This document shows, one piece after another, positions 1 through 12,801 of a stretch of DNA of 64,000 nt. Source of the DNA: Neocallimastix lanati (nom. inval.) (Eukaryota > Neocallimastigomycota > Neocallimastigomycetes > Neocallimastigales > Neocallimastigaceae); contig JACVTC010000225.1 in the NCBI GenBank assembly GCA_016946835.1, forward strand, positions 62,001-126,000. Reading direction: 5' to 3'. The translations under genes were made by a program, and so were the position numbers. Every line of letters starts with the position of its first letter. Position 1 is the first letter of the stretch. A model generated the notes under the pieces. It had not been told where the DNA came from. It did not search any database and saw only the letters and a program-made list of their open reading frames with translations.

Positions 1-2
1 AT

Positions 3-228
3 ATGTACGAAAACAATAAAATAGATAAAAAATACTACAAAATAATAAAAGGAAATTTGAAATTAAATAAAAATAAAAATAAAAATTTGAATTTGTATAT
101 CAATAAAAAAGGAAAGGTAAATATTGAAGATAAATTTAATAATTCTAAAGTAATAGATAAACCATTAAATATTACTAAATTTAATACCGATATTGGTAAT
201 AATATTCAATTGAAAATTAATACTTATG

Positions 229-303
<75 letters not shown>

Positions 304-378
304 ATAATAATAATTATAATAATAATAATTATAATAATAATAATAATTATAATTATTATAATAATTATAATAATAGTA

Positions 379-409
<31 letters not shown>

Positions 410-3400
410 TAGTAATAATACTATTCTACATAATTTTGAAATATATGATAATACTATAGATAATAATATATTAAATAAAAAGAATAATAATAAGACATTT
501 AATATTTTGAATAAAAGAGATATTGAAAATAGAGAAAAAATATTTTTTTCATACAAATTCACTAATTTAAAAATTGGATTAAAAAACGAAAATAGAACAA
601 TAATTGATCTAACCAATGACGATAATAATACAAAAGATTTAACTACTGAAAACAATAAAACAATAGATTTAACTAATGAAAGTGATAATATAATAGATTT
701 AACTAAAGAAGATAAATGTATAATTGATTTAACGGATGAAAATAATATAAATGAATATGAATTAACTAATAAAAATAATTCAATGAATAATTTTAATTGT
801 ATAAATGATTCATTTAAAAATATAAAAAGTAATAATGAAAATAAATTAAACAGTACGTTTTGTTTTAAGTTTAGGAATACTTATTTAGAGGAACTTCATA
901 ATAAAGAAAAAAGTAATAATGAAAATAAATTAAACAAAAGATTCTGTTTTCATTTTAAAAATATTCATTTAAATGAAAGTGATGAAAATAATAATAATTA
1001 TAATAATAATAGTATTGATAATATTAAGCATATTAATACTAATAGCAATACTAAGAGTAATAATAATAACAATAATAATTATGATAATAATTTAACCAAA
1101 ATAAGTAATTTTACCGATAATTTAATTGACATAAATCGAAATAAAGACTTTAAAAATATATCAGATAAAAGAAAAAAAACAAAAACTAATACGAATTACG
1201 GTAATATATCATTAAATGATACATCGAAAAATAATAAATATAAATATTTAAGTAAGGAAGTTTCCATAAATAAATTTAATAAGGAGACCAAAGAAAATTT
1301 AAATGTATTGTTTATTAAAAGTATTAAGGATAAGGAGGTAGATCTTTTAGAAAACTTATTAAAAAATGATAAATTAAAAACTATAGAAATAAACAGTAAT
1401 AAAATCGAAAATGAATTTCCACTGGTACTAGCTTTTAATAATTGTATAAGCGGTAATAATAAAGGTATATATGATAAAATGTATAATGATTTGAATTATT
1501 ATAATTTTAAAGAAAAAGAAATTACAATATTTAAAATTCTTTTAGAGTATGGAGCAGATCTTAATATTAAATTAAATAATGGAAACAGTATATTAGAAGA
1601 ATCGTTAAAAAGAAATTTTCATTTAATTACTAAAGTTATTTTTGATTTTTTAATTAAAGAAAATGAAAAAAAAGAAAGAGAAAAAGAAATTACTTGTTAT
1701 ATGAAAAAATCGGATATCACAAAGGAAAGATATAAATATAATAAGTATATTCGAAAGGATGGACAGGTTTATAGGGATAATAATAAAAAAGTTTTTGAAA
1801 ATAATAAATATATAATATATAATAATTATCAAATGGAATCTATTGATTACCAAAATAAAAATAAGAAATTTCAAAAATATTATAATTATAAAAGCAATAG
1901 AATAATGATACATTCAAATAAAAGATATCGAGAATCATCTGAAGAAATTTATGATAGGAAAAATAAAAAATTTAAAAGTAGTAAAATAATTAATAATAAG
2001 ACTTTAAAATATATAAAAAACAAATTTACAGCACTTGTAAGTGACTATTTATTTCAAAAGAATTTCGATATTAAAGAATGGATTAACCATAAAAATGTTA
2101 ACAGAGAAGATAACTATGACTATACAATTATATATTATTCCCTTCTTAAAGAAGATAGGGAAACTATTAAATATTTAATCAACATGGGAAGCAACAATAT
2201 GATTAGTACTTCTATTTTTAAACTTCAAACAATTATGCATATCGCCATTTTTTTAGGTTTAAAAGATATTTCTCTTGATATAATTGAGAAAAGACAGAAC
2301 ATAAATACAGTGATTAATCATGAAGAAGATAATACCGGATTATTTAAATCCATCATATTAAATGATCACTTTTCTTTAAATGATAAAAAAGAGTTAATAA
2401 ATGCTTTATGTTTACGTCTTGAAATTAATAAGTTTAATATTTGGAGAAATCCTTTAGTTATTGTAATGAATATGAAATCGGAAAATAATGCATATAAGTT
2501 AACTTGCTTTTTATTAAAAAAAATTAATTTAAAAATAGATAACTGCTTTAAAGATCTTTATAAAAATTCATTGGTATTTGCCATAGAATATAATCTATAT
2601 AATTTTGTAGAATTTCTTTTAAAAAAAAAATTTAAAAATAATTATGAAAATATTTATCAAGCAATGAAACCTGCAATAGTTAAAGCTATTGAATTAAAAA
2701 ATATTAAAATACTTGAATTACTATTAAAAAAATTCAGAGGTAATATTAATTGGTATAATTCATGTGGAGAATCTCCAATAAAGCTTGCTGTAGATTCCAA
2801 TGATTTAAATATGGTCAAATTACTTGTTGAAAGAAAATCTAATATAGAAAATAAAATAATTTATGGACGAAAATATTCTATATTGCATTATTCCTTAATT
2901 AAAAATGATTCTAACGAGGATATTATTAAATATTTCGTTGATGTTAATGCTAAAATGAATATTGAAAATCAAAATCAATTTGAAAAATTATTTGGGCGAT
3001 TAGAAAGGAAAGGAAAAATTTCTTTATTAAAATGTTTTGTAAATTATAAGGAAAAAAATTTTATGGAAAACTTTTTGAAATATATTCTTACTTTTAATCG
3101 CCGTGATATATTAAAAATTTTGTTTGAAAATAATTTCAATCCTGAACAAAAAATTGAAAACCGTACTCTTTGGAAATTCGCAAGAACATTGAATAATTCC
3201 AAATTATATTTATACTTAAAACGGAAAAGAAAAGAAATTAATATTATGAATGGGAAAAAATTAAAGTTAAGAAGAAAAAAAAGAAGGTTAAGAAAGAAAA
3301 AAAAGAAGCTTAAAAAAGAAAAACAAACAAACCAAAAAACAAACGAGCAAACGAATAAACAAACGAACGAACAAACGAACGAACAAACAAACGAACAAAC

Positions 3401-3614
3401 AAACGAACAAACAAACGAACAAACAAACGAACAAACAAACGAACAAACAAACGAACAAACAAACGAACAAACAAACGAACAAACAAACGAACAAACAAAC
3501 GAACAAACAAACGAACAAACAAACGGACAAACAAACGAACAAACAAGCAAACAAACAAACAAACAAACGAACGAACAAACAAACGAACAAACAAACAAAC
3601 GAACGAATGAATAA
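3..3614 (+). CDS. Ankyrin-repeat protein with tandem SUMO-interaction-like motifs, basic segment and TNEQ tail
   Basis: 1203 codons, open from the second base of the window, so the true start may lie upstream. Order: Lys/Asn-rich N terminus; poly-Asn near residues 75-140; five 10-residue repeats with Asp-Leu-Thr at residues 202, 212, 222, 232 and 242, several as Ile-Ile-Asp-Leu-Thr followed by acidic residues; a 23-residue duplicated segment around 280-320 (ENKLN..FCF); degenerate ankyrin repeats from about 430 to 1075 (for example LLEYGADLNI, SPIKLAVDSNDLNMVKLLVE); a dense Lys/Arg stretch near 1085-1109; then about 23 TNEQ-type repeats to the stop. Ile-Ile-Asp-Leu-Thr plus acidic flank is the classic SUMO-interacting motif, and the basic segment resembles a nuclear signal. 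Ankyrin repeats are protein-binding solenoids. A nuclear SUMO-binding scaffold is my inference. The ORF's length and its coherent ankyrin spacing support a real gene. The poly-Asn and TNEQ parts are slippage-prone. Confidence 0.8.
226..426 (+). repeat. AAT trinucleotide microsatellite encoding poly-Asn
   Basis: A near-pure AAT run lies in the coding frame of the ankyrin-type gene, broken by occasional TAT (Tyr) and AGT (Ser) codons. Read in other frames it makes spurious poly-Ile and poly-Leu ORFs, which are not genes. Confidence 0.95.
591..748 (+). repeat. 30-bp tandem repeat encoding DLT / SUMO-interaction-like motifs
   Basis: Five consecutive units, each exactly 10 codons apart, carry Asp-Leu-Thr at codons starting at nt 606, 636, 666, 696 and 726. 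Three units have Ile-Ile or Ile-Val-like pairs before the Asp, one has a single Ile, and the second has Lys and looks degenerate. All are followed by Asn/Asp/Glu. Confidence 0.85.
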
Positions 3615-3630
3615 ACGAACGAACAAACAA
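3336..3630 (+). repeat. 12-bp minisatellite (ACAAACGAACAA) at the gene's 3' end
   Basis: A 12-bp unit encodes Thr-Asn-Glu-Gln and is repeated about 23 times with few variants. The array continues past the TAA stop at 3612-3614, so the stop codon lies inside the repeat. Antisense ORFs rich in Val-Cys-Ser-Phe here are shadows. Confidence 0.95.
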
Positions 3631-4020
3631 AAATTAAATAGTTTGGGTTAAAAAGAAAATTAATTAATGATATAATTAATTTTATTTTAATTTATTTTTT
3701 TTTATAGTAAATAATATAGATATTAATTATATTAATATTATTTAATATTATTAATATTTCTATTTATTAAATCTTTATTCTTAAATATCATTTTAAAATT
3801 GTATTTAATACTAGTTAAATATATACTATTTTTTTAACTACTGTTTTATATTTCATATGTACAGCTTATATACAAATTCTTATTTATATATATATTTCCT
3901 TTATACATTTAGTCTTTATATATTTAAATTTTACTTTATATAAATATTTTGTTAATCTATATTATTAAATTAATAAGTTTAATTTGTATTATTTTAGATG
4001 CTTTTTTTTAATTAATTTTA

Positions 4021-4200
4021 TCTATATTTTACATTTACATTTTTTTATTTTTATTTTTATTTTTTTTTTATCTATATTTTACATTTACATTTTTTTATTT
4101 TTATTTTTATTTTTTTTTATCTATATTTTACATTTACATTTTTTTATTTTTATTTTTATTTTTTTTTTATTTATATTTCATGTTTACGTTTTACTGTTTT
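4021..4200. repeat. Tandem repeat, unit about 50 bp, AT only
   Basis: Units beginning TCTATATTTTACATTTACAT start at about 4021, 4071 and 4120, with a diverged partial one at 4170. Each is a short TACATTTACAT core followed by T-rich spacer. The flanks (3631-4020 and 4200-4628) are non-coding AT-rich DNA. Positions 4382-4440 hold a strong GTGG-ACA-CCAC hairpin. Confidence 0.85.
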
Positions 4201-4625
4201 ATTTTATTTATATCTATTATCTTAAATAATAAATTTAAATACAAAGCCTTATTAGAGATTAAAAAGGCTTATTTTTCACTACTCATTTTTCATATTTTAC
4301 AAATAAATTGTTTTATTTCTGTATTTGTGATAAAAGTTTTAATTTTTTTTTCTAATCTATATTTATTTTCAAGAGCTAATCTATAAAGATATAGTTTAGT
4401 GGACACCACACTATCTATTTTAAAGATGTTACTTCTAGGTTTTATTTCTTTTTTATTTGATAGGAAGGGAAAAATTCCCGCATAGTACAACTTGCCGAAA
4501 TACATAGTATTTTCGAGCTTTTTTATTTTTTAATTTTTTATTTTTAATTTCAAATGTACTTTTCACCTACATGTATTTTTTAAAATAAAATTTAATAAAG
4601 TTTTGGAAGTGTATTCTCTTCCCTG

Positions 4626-4628
<3 letters not shown>

Positions 4629-4663
<35 letters not shown>
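4629..4663. repeat. Poly(A) run of 35
   Basis: An uninterrupted A run follows CCCTGTCT. Similar pure runs occur at 5802-5844 (T) and 6263-6294 (A). A retroposed poly(A) tail is possible, but no source sequence is recognisable upstream. Confidence 0.9.
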
Positions 4664-4665
<2 letters not shown>

Positions 4666-4963
4666 AAGATATATATATACATAATTTTTATTTATTTATT
4701 TTTTTTAATTACTATTATTATTATTATTTTTTTAATAAATGTTTCAAACAACTTTGATATTTATAGTGGAGTTGGTCAAGAGTATCTTTATTCTCTTGTT
4801 TTATCTAATTTATTTATTAATGAAATTTTAGATAACGGTGATAAACATTGTGTATTTATTGAAAAAGAAATAATAGTTTTTAAGATTTATTTGCTGCTAA
4901 TACTATTTTTAATAGTTTTCATTAAAAAAAATGAAACTATTTCTTCTTCAAATTTCTAATGCT

Positions 4964-5799
4964 AGATATACTAATAAAAATAATTTTGAATAAGAATATT
5001 CAAACAATATATGTAGATATATTAGTTATTATCAGTACGAATGATAAATTGAATTTTTCAAACTTAGATAATGTGATTTAGGGGTCGTATAATGGTTATT
5101 CCATTAGTTCAAAGATTAGTAAATGAAATGATTATTTCTATTCTAATTTTCAATCATAAAATCAACAACTACTTCCATTATTTAAATAACCATTTACATT
5201 AGGTTAATAATAAAATTTTAGCTTTCTATAGTAATATATCTCAAAATAAGTATATCTTATTTTAAAATAAATATTTAAACTATTATATATTTTAATTTAA
5301 TTGTAAAACTGCATATGTATTAATATTTGCTTTTTTCTTTATTTCATTAATTAAAGATAGTATATAAAAAATTATCTTTTATATATATATTTATTTATAT
5401 ACATATATATTTATATCCAATTTAATTTCATGCTATTTATAATTTATTTGTTGTATTTAAACTATAATTATTTATAATAATATAATTGAGAAAATGAACT
5501 CTTATTTTTAAATCTTACTTTATTCTATTTTATAAATAAAACTAAAAATAAAGTCATTATTAAAATAATATTAAATTTAATAGTAAAACATTGTTAGTAA
5601 TATGTGTAGGTTGATATTCCTCTGATACTGATTTAAAATTTTTATTATTTCAACTTTTTTTTATATCTTGATAAAGCTGGATTCCAAATGTTTTCATTTT
5701 TCATTGTAGATAGGATCCAATAATTAAAAATAAATTTTCATTAGATTCATATTTACTAATTTTAATATACTTTAGAAGTACAATTAAAGATTTAGTAAA

Positions 5800-5845
<46 letters not shown>

Positions 5846-6261
5846 GATATACAATGATCTGATGAAGCTTTTTCTACAAAAGATTGTATAATTACATAAA
5901 TGGAATATTTAAGTAAACTATTTTTTTATTTAAAAATAATAGTACAATAATCTATTCATTATATTTTTAAATTTAAGTATCTGAAATATTTCACTAAATT
6001 GAGGCACCTCACTACTAACTGAAAAGTATTTTAATGGTTTTTTATAGAAATTTTTACGGTTTCTAGTTTTAGTACTAGAAAACACCTGTTTGTAATTTAA
6101 CCATAGATATTGAAGGCATTCATACTTTATTATAATCCAAACTTTTTATTTCTTTTCCACTTTCCTAGATAATTTCAGATATAGAGATTTATGGATCCAC
6201 CTAACTATTTCTTTTTGAAATAAAGGAATGGATAATTAAAATCAACATGAATTAATCCTAC

Positions 6262-6296
<35 letters not shown>

Positions 6297-9166
6297 AGTA
6301 ATTAGTAAAAATAGACTTATCAACTTAATTATTAAAATATTACTTTATTATTTAGTAAAAAGTTTACTTATATAATATTGCTATTTTAATAAATCTATTT
6401 AAATTTTATATGGTATAAGTAAAAAGATATATTATTAAAAAGTAATATAGAATTATTTAAAATATATTTAATACTTGATAATTAATAAAATTTTCAATAT
6501 AATTATAGTAATTTAAAATAGGGTCCTATTTTAATTCTTAATAAATAATTTATAATACTCTACTTAAATAAGTTGTAATAAGATTATTTGAAAAAACTTT
6601 ATACAATGATATTTATTCTGTATAATACTGATACATAATAAAATAATACAATACATTAAAATAAATCTTTGATTTATGTATAGATAGGTACGTATAACTA
6701 CTTTTTTAACATTACAATATATATCTCTCACTTAAAATATTACCAAATTAAGTATTAAAGATAAGATTTTTAGAAATTTATAAAATATTGAAAATCAAAT
6801 TCACAAATTAATTTATTTGAATTGAAATAGTAATTTTTTTTTATAGCCGCAGTTATTGCAAACTTTAATTTTATTTATTCATTAATTTAATTAGTAAACA
6901 AAATTAAAAAAAAAAAAAATTGTCCATATTTGAACATAATAATATTTTAAATATTAATATTTAATAAAGTTAATATTCAAAATAATATCTATTAATAATT
7001 AAACTAAAAAAAAATCCACAATTAAAAATATTGAAAACCATTATTTAATTTTAATGAATAATTTAATTATAAATTTTTGAAAATTTCAACTTTAGTTTGA
7101 TGTAAAATGTATTTAGGAAATCCATTTCACTTTCTTAATTCTTCTTAGAACTTTTATAATTTGTTGTAGAAAATATTTAAATTTTCTTATCTAAAGTAAT
7201 TTGGTTATCCTAAATAGAAAAAATATTTTAAAACATTGTACTTCATATTTAAAAAAAACTATATATTAAATTTATTAAATTTAATAAAATATAATATTAG
7301 TGTAACATATATATAATAATACGTTTTAAATTCAATATGAATATATAAATAATATAAATTTATTTTTCTAAAATTATTTATAGTACAATATAATAAAATA
7401 AACTTATATAGAAATAGATTTTCTATATCATGTTATTTAACATTGTTTTATTTTATATCAAGTAGGTGTTTTAAAAAGTTCATTTAATAATCATTGTCTG
7501 TTATATTTTAATTTATATTAATAATAATAGTAAAAATAATATTTATAATTTTTAAATATGATAAATAAATTTACTTGTATAATATTATGTTTTAATAGTA
7601 CAAATTCTTGTGATTTATACTTTCTGAATAAATTTATTCTTCATCACAAGTCCATTCGATTTTTAGTACTTTTAGATACCTCCTACATCATTTTGTGTTA
7701 CACTAAACTTCTATTTAATTCTATAATAATTAAAGTTTCCATTTGTGTTTTCAAATTATATATATTAATTAATGTATTTATACATATAGATTGCATATAT
7801 ATATAATATATATAGTTTTATATATTGAAATCTAATATATATATATAATAATTACTGATGAATTTTAAAATTAAAAACAGAAAAGTTATTTAATATTAAT
7901 TTTAAAACAGCGGAAAATTAATATTAAATTAAAATTATGAAATAATTAAAATTAAAGATTTATTAAAGTTTAATTTATAGCTATTGATTTAAATAAATTA
8001 TTTATTATTTATTGAATTCAATTCTGATAAATGGAAAATATATATAATATAGATTTCATTTTAAATTAATTAAGTGGAATATTAAATTTTAAGTTGATCA
8101 AAATTAATCATATAATTAACCAATAATTTTAATGTAAAATAATACATTAAACGTTGATTAATTATAAAATTTGGTAACAATTAAAGGTTATATTAATATT
8201 AACAATAAATTATATTTATTGTTATTTACTCTGGATAAGATATAAATGGAATACTTTAATAATTTTGATTCAGGTAATTCCGATATTATTTGTAATTTTA
8301 TGTAAATGGTTAATTGAATTTTATAAAATAAAATACACGTATTGTAATTATAAATAATTATTTATAACATAAACGTATTTATCATTATGTAGACACTAAG
8401 AAAATTTTGTATATAAATATATAAAAAAATTAATATTAATTAATTGTAGCATATTGTAGAAATTACAAAATAACAGTAATAAATATACCATTTAATTTCA
8501 TTCAATGCTAAATAATTATTGAGAAATAAATAAAACATTAACTTTTTTTTTAATTAAATAACAAAAATAATAGCAGCATTAATATATACGTAAAAATAAA
8601 TATAATAAATAGTAGAAAATAATTATTTTTATAATTTATTTATTTTTGATTTATATATATATATTTTTTTATTTATTTATTTAAATATTTTTTTTTATCT
8701 ATAATAAATAATTTTCGAATTAATTTATTGTGTATATTTTGTCATTCATTCATTTAAAATAAAATATCTATAAATATTTACGGTTAAATATATATACACA
8801 AATAAACATGTATGGTAATTTTTGACCCCCAAAAAATACTAAAAATTTCAGGGATATAGATATTTTAATTAAAATGAAACTTACATATATTTCTGAATAT
8901 TATACTATAGTATAAAATGAAATGATTTTTAGTACAATACAAATAATAGATATTATAAAATATAAATATCTATATAATACAATTGCCAATAATAAGTGGT
9001 AAGTATTATTAGAAATGAATTTAAACATAGTTAAATATCCCTATTACAAACAATAAAACATCTCATAAGATTACTAGATGTTGTAATTCAAAATATTTTG
9101 AAAGTACTTCTTTTCATTATTTTTTATTTTCAATTTGTCGATGCACAACACATATTGAGTAAATAG
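4964..9166. other. Gene-poor AT-rich region
   Basis: About 4.2 kb without a convincing gene. It holds poly(T) 5802-5844, poly(A) 6263-6294 and a 10-bp inverted repeat (AATGGTTATT near 5091, AATAACCATT near 5186). On the minus strand at roughly 5600-6240, conceptual translation gives protein-like segments (such as EIVRWIHKSLYLKLS) broken by stops and the homopolymer. This may be a decayed gene of unknown family. The rest shows no coding signal. Confidence 0.5.
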
Positions 9167-9610
9167 GTCGTATTGAAAATCAGGAATGAATATTACGTCA
9201 GCTTCTATTGAAAGAATGATTATTGCATTGAAACGGATTTTTCTCCTAAGAAGAAGAAACTGTTAATATTCCAAATGAACACCTGAGGCGTCAAAAAAAT
9301 ACAATATGATAATTACCACAGCATAAGGAGTGACGCCGAGTCTGATTGCTTATCCAATAAATGTGTAAATATGCATTATATATATAATGAAAAGGAACCG
9401 ATAACTCACTTTGATGACATTTACATACCTCCTCAATTTATTATAAAAGAGAGTTCATATATATATAATAGTAAAACATGGGGATGTCAATGCGAAAGTA
9501 TCGATGTACATCTTTCCAAAAATAGTAATGAAGATTGTACACTACTATGTTTTGGGCCTCCTTGTTTTGAAGGTAGCACAAGTAATACCCCTATATCCAA
9601 TATTGATTAA
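9167..9610 (+). pseudogene. Decayed cysteine-rich secreted/membrane protein, paralogue of 12802-13518
   Basis: A single reading frame runs from 9167 to the TAA at 9608-9610 and holds two in-frame TGA stops, at 9209-9211 and 9284-9286. Its translation follows the intact minus-strand gene at 12802-13518: a K-N-D-x-C segment, then SDCLSNKCVN, then a stretch matching its Val-Glu-His-Cys...Ile-Tyr segment. Several family cysteines are lost: the first Cys of the C-x5-C-x4-C-x4-C module is Ser, the last is Tyr, and the next family Cys is Phe. The C-terminal part keeps its own cysteine cluster (GCQCES, CTLLCFGPPC). The 79-codon ATG ORF at 9371-9610 is just the longest surviving piece. No signal peptide or membrane segment remains. 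Confidence 0.7.
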
Positions 9611-9909
9611 TATTAAAACTATTTGTGTCTTATTTAATTGTTTTTTTTTTTTATTTTTTTTTATTTTAAAAAAATAATATAGATTTCAAAAGTTTTATAT
9701 TATTTTATATTATTAATTTTTCTAATTATTAAATCTTTATTATTTAATATTTGTTCAATTTAATTTTTATATTGATATATTTTCTACTAGTTAAATATTA
9801 TTTATAGCTTATTCATTATAATAACAATTAAAATTTGGTTTAATTTATATATTTATTTATTTTAATAATTTAAATATATTTTATATGTAAAGTTGAAAAG
9901 AATTTAAAT

Positions 9910-9947
<38 letters not shown>

Positions 9948-11405
9948 ATAAACAACATAAATCTTTGGTTATAATTTTCTATAAAATTCATTTATTTTAT
10001 TATATTTTATTTTATTTACTTTTATTATATTTTATTTTATTTTATTTTATTTACTTTTATTATATTTTATTTTATTTTATTTTATTTACTTTTATTATAT
10101 TTTATTTTATTATATTTGGTTAAATTTTATTATATTATATTTTATATAATAATACATGATTACTCATTTATAATATTTAAATTAAAAGAATAAAGTTGGA
10201 AATATATAACTTCTAAAAACTATTTTAAATATATATATTATTAAAAGAAACTTTAATACAATTAAATAAATAACCAAATAAAGTTATAGTATTATTTAGG
10301 AATAAATAATATATTTGAATTAATTTATTATTTAATTAGTCTTATATTTAATTAATCTAATATTTATTTTTTTATTTTATTGCGATAAATATTACATTTA
10401 ATATATAATAAATAATTTAGTAAACGTAGGCTTGGGTTGCCTTCGTTTTCCTTATTATAGCTGTAAATGCAAATTGAGATGAGCAAATACTACTTGCATA
10501 TTTCTTCATATAATATATAATTGAATAAATACATATATAGAAGCATTAAATTATTAAACTATTATAGTTATGCTGTTGACTCTGTACTGAATTAATATGG
10601 GTTATATATTTGGCTTAATATTTTAAATAATTAATTAAAATTATGATAATTAAATATTTTAATAACAATTACGCTAGGTTTTATTCGGTAAATAATAGTA
10701 AATATCATAAAATTAATTACACATTATTATGTTAAATTGTTAATCGCTTTAGATCAGTACATATTAATTTTAAGAATTATTTATATTAATTATTTATTAT
10801 AAATTCATTTAAGCTCAATTATAGAAGTATATGGAATTGATATTATCTTAAAATATCGTTAATTATAAGCTACTGCACAAATATTATATGATTTTAGCTT
10901 GTGTTAATAGTAGTATCTAATTATCCAACATATTAATAAAAGTATATTAAAATTGTATAATATTTGAGTAAGATCGAAGAACAAATAACAATCATATTAT
11001 AATTTAAATATTTTGAGATTATGAAAAGCTACAATGTGGTTTTGTTTTATTGATATAAAAATTATATGCTTATTTGTTTGGTTTTTTAAAAAATTATGAT
11101 CAATTTGGATAAATAATATTTTATTAATTATGTATATTAAATAATATTTATATTACATATAATTAATAAATAAATTAAAAAAATTAAAGTTCATAATAAT
11201 TTCGGATATATTTCTATTTATAATTTATAAATCAATTTTTTAAAATATTTAAATATTATTTGCTAAACAATTTAATAGAATATTCTATTGTTCTATTTAG
11301 TATTTAATTTAAAAATTTTTAAAAATATCTAAATTTATTTATACTAATAATTAATTAAATTTATTATTACATTTTAACAATAAAAATATTGATAATTAAT
11401 CCTAT
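9611..11405. other. Non-coding AT-rich region with a TTTTATTTTA tandem repeat
   Basis: No gene seen. Positions 9985-10115 are three to four copies of a roughly 40-bp unit (TTATATTTTATTTTATTT...ACTTTTA). A (TA)n run lies at about 9915-9940. Confidence 0.6.
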
Positions 11406-11900
11406 TTAAAACATTAAAATTACATTCAATAAAATAAATGGTATTGTTAATAAACCTTCAATATTAGAAGGAACATTTGATTGTGGCTGGTATATTTTAT
11501 TTATATATATTTTAGAGGAGCATTCAATAATATTTTGATATATTTTACTTTTATCTTTTACAACAATATAAGTATGAATTTCAACTTTAAATATAGATAT
11601 AGGAGTAATCAATAAAATAGTAATAAATTATTAGATTTTATCAATTAAAAAAAATCAAAAAGAATTTTTAGATTTATTTTCTTTAGTAATTGGTTTAATA
11701 CATTTATTAAATGGCCACTTAAAATTAATACTATAAATACTTGAATAATGCATTCCATTTTAATTTATTGTAATATTAATATAATAACCAACTATAAAAT
11801 TATCATATGTATAAGTTTCAGTAATATAATTTACTAAATTTCTATTTTTATCAGCAATTTTAATAAAAGGGCAAGTATTATTATATATTACAGATTAAGA
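11406..11900 (-). pseudogene. Decayed secreted-type gene of unknown family
   Basis: On the minus strand a protein-like translation runs from about 11900 down to the stop at 11406. It has at least four in-frame stops in its N-terminal half. The last 68 codons (11612-11406) are open and begin with TTG, not ATG. Recognisable text includes CPFIKIADKNRNLVNYI and a hydrophobic C terminus (LLTIPFILLNVILMF) preceded by Ser/Asn/Pro residues. That layout looks like a GPI-anchor signal or terminal membrane segment. I do not recognise the family. The neighbouring secreted-type genes make a decayed surface protein plausible. Confidence 0.4.
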
Positions 11901-12801
11901 AGTGTTATTTTTGTAATAAAAATATATATAATTATTAATAAATTTATTTTAATTAAATCGCACTATAATTGTAAATATAAATAAAATCAATATAATTTAT
12001 TTGGTTTACATTGTCATTGTATACCACTAATTTATAATTATCAATTATTTATAAAGTTATCGTTGGTTATTAATTAAAACAAATTATTGTTAATGTAATT
12101 TATAGCCATACCACCTAATACATCTATGAATCAACAGCGACTTTTAAATATATTTTTGTATTAATAATAACATATATAGGGATAGTGATGATTAATATAT
12201 AATTCCAAGATGCAATACTATATTTAATAGTTTCTTTCTATTTGATAAATCCGCTTTATATTACAATAAATAATACTTATAATATTGTTCATAACATTGT
12301 ATTTTTAATGTCATTGGTATTCATGCCCATTGGTCAGATGCATCATAAATCAAGCAAATCACCAGATGAAATTATAGCATTAATTTAAGTAAATAATTAA
12401 TTATTTCGATATATTATTAATGGATATAATGTTTTTTATTATTTATACAATTACAACAATTGCTATATATAAATTCATATTATATGTTATTTATTATTCA
12501 TTAATTATATTAAATATTAGATAATAATATATATTAAACTTTCAAAATCAACTAATTATTGTCTTTTTATTTTCATTCATTATGAATATAATCTAATTGT
12601 TGGAATGCATAATTTATTAAGTTTAATTTTTATTTATTAAAATAACATACATTCTATTACAAAAGTCACATATAATAGTAATTTATATAATTATTATATA
12701 ATATATATATATATATATATAATTACTATTAAGCAAAACAATATATCATGGTTTTTAGTTATTAATATGTTACTAACTATTGATAGTTATAATATACATT
12801 A
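11901..12801. other. Non-coding AT-rich spacer
   Basis: No coding signal that I can support. It includes a (TA)n run at about 12700-12722 just downstream of the minus-strand membrane-protein gene. Confidence 0.5.

Noticed and set aside
226-459. Poly-Ile ORF on plus strand and poly-Leu ORF on minus strand
   Set aside because: Off-frame readings of the AAT microsatellite inside the ankyrin-type gene.
3044-3630. Several antisense Cys/Val/Phe-rich ORFs
   Set aside because: Antisense shadows of the 12-bp TNEQ minisatellite; start codons are non-ATG or arbitrary.
4382-4440. tRNA-like sequence with an A-box-like stretch and a 7-base TTT anticodon-like loop
   Set aside because: No acceptor stem and no GGTTCGA-type B box; the D-arm region folds better as a simple GTGG-ACA-CCAC hairpin.
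3984-4505. Short ORFs on both strands, including a 71-codon minus-strand frame at 4290-4505
   Set aside because: Mostly tandem-repeat translation. The 4290-4505 frame has a plausible helix but no start context, family or neighbour support.
4603-4959. 118-codon ORF with poly-Lys
   Set aside because: Created by a 35-base poly(A) run in AT-rich DNA, with no protein-like composition after it.
7558-7806. 82-codon ORF
   Set aside because: Ile/Cys/Leu-rich AT noise, with no motif or conservation clue.
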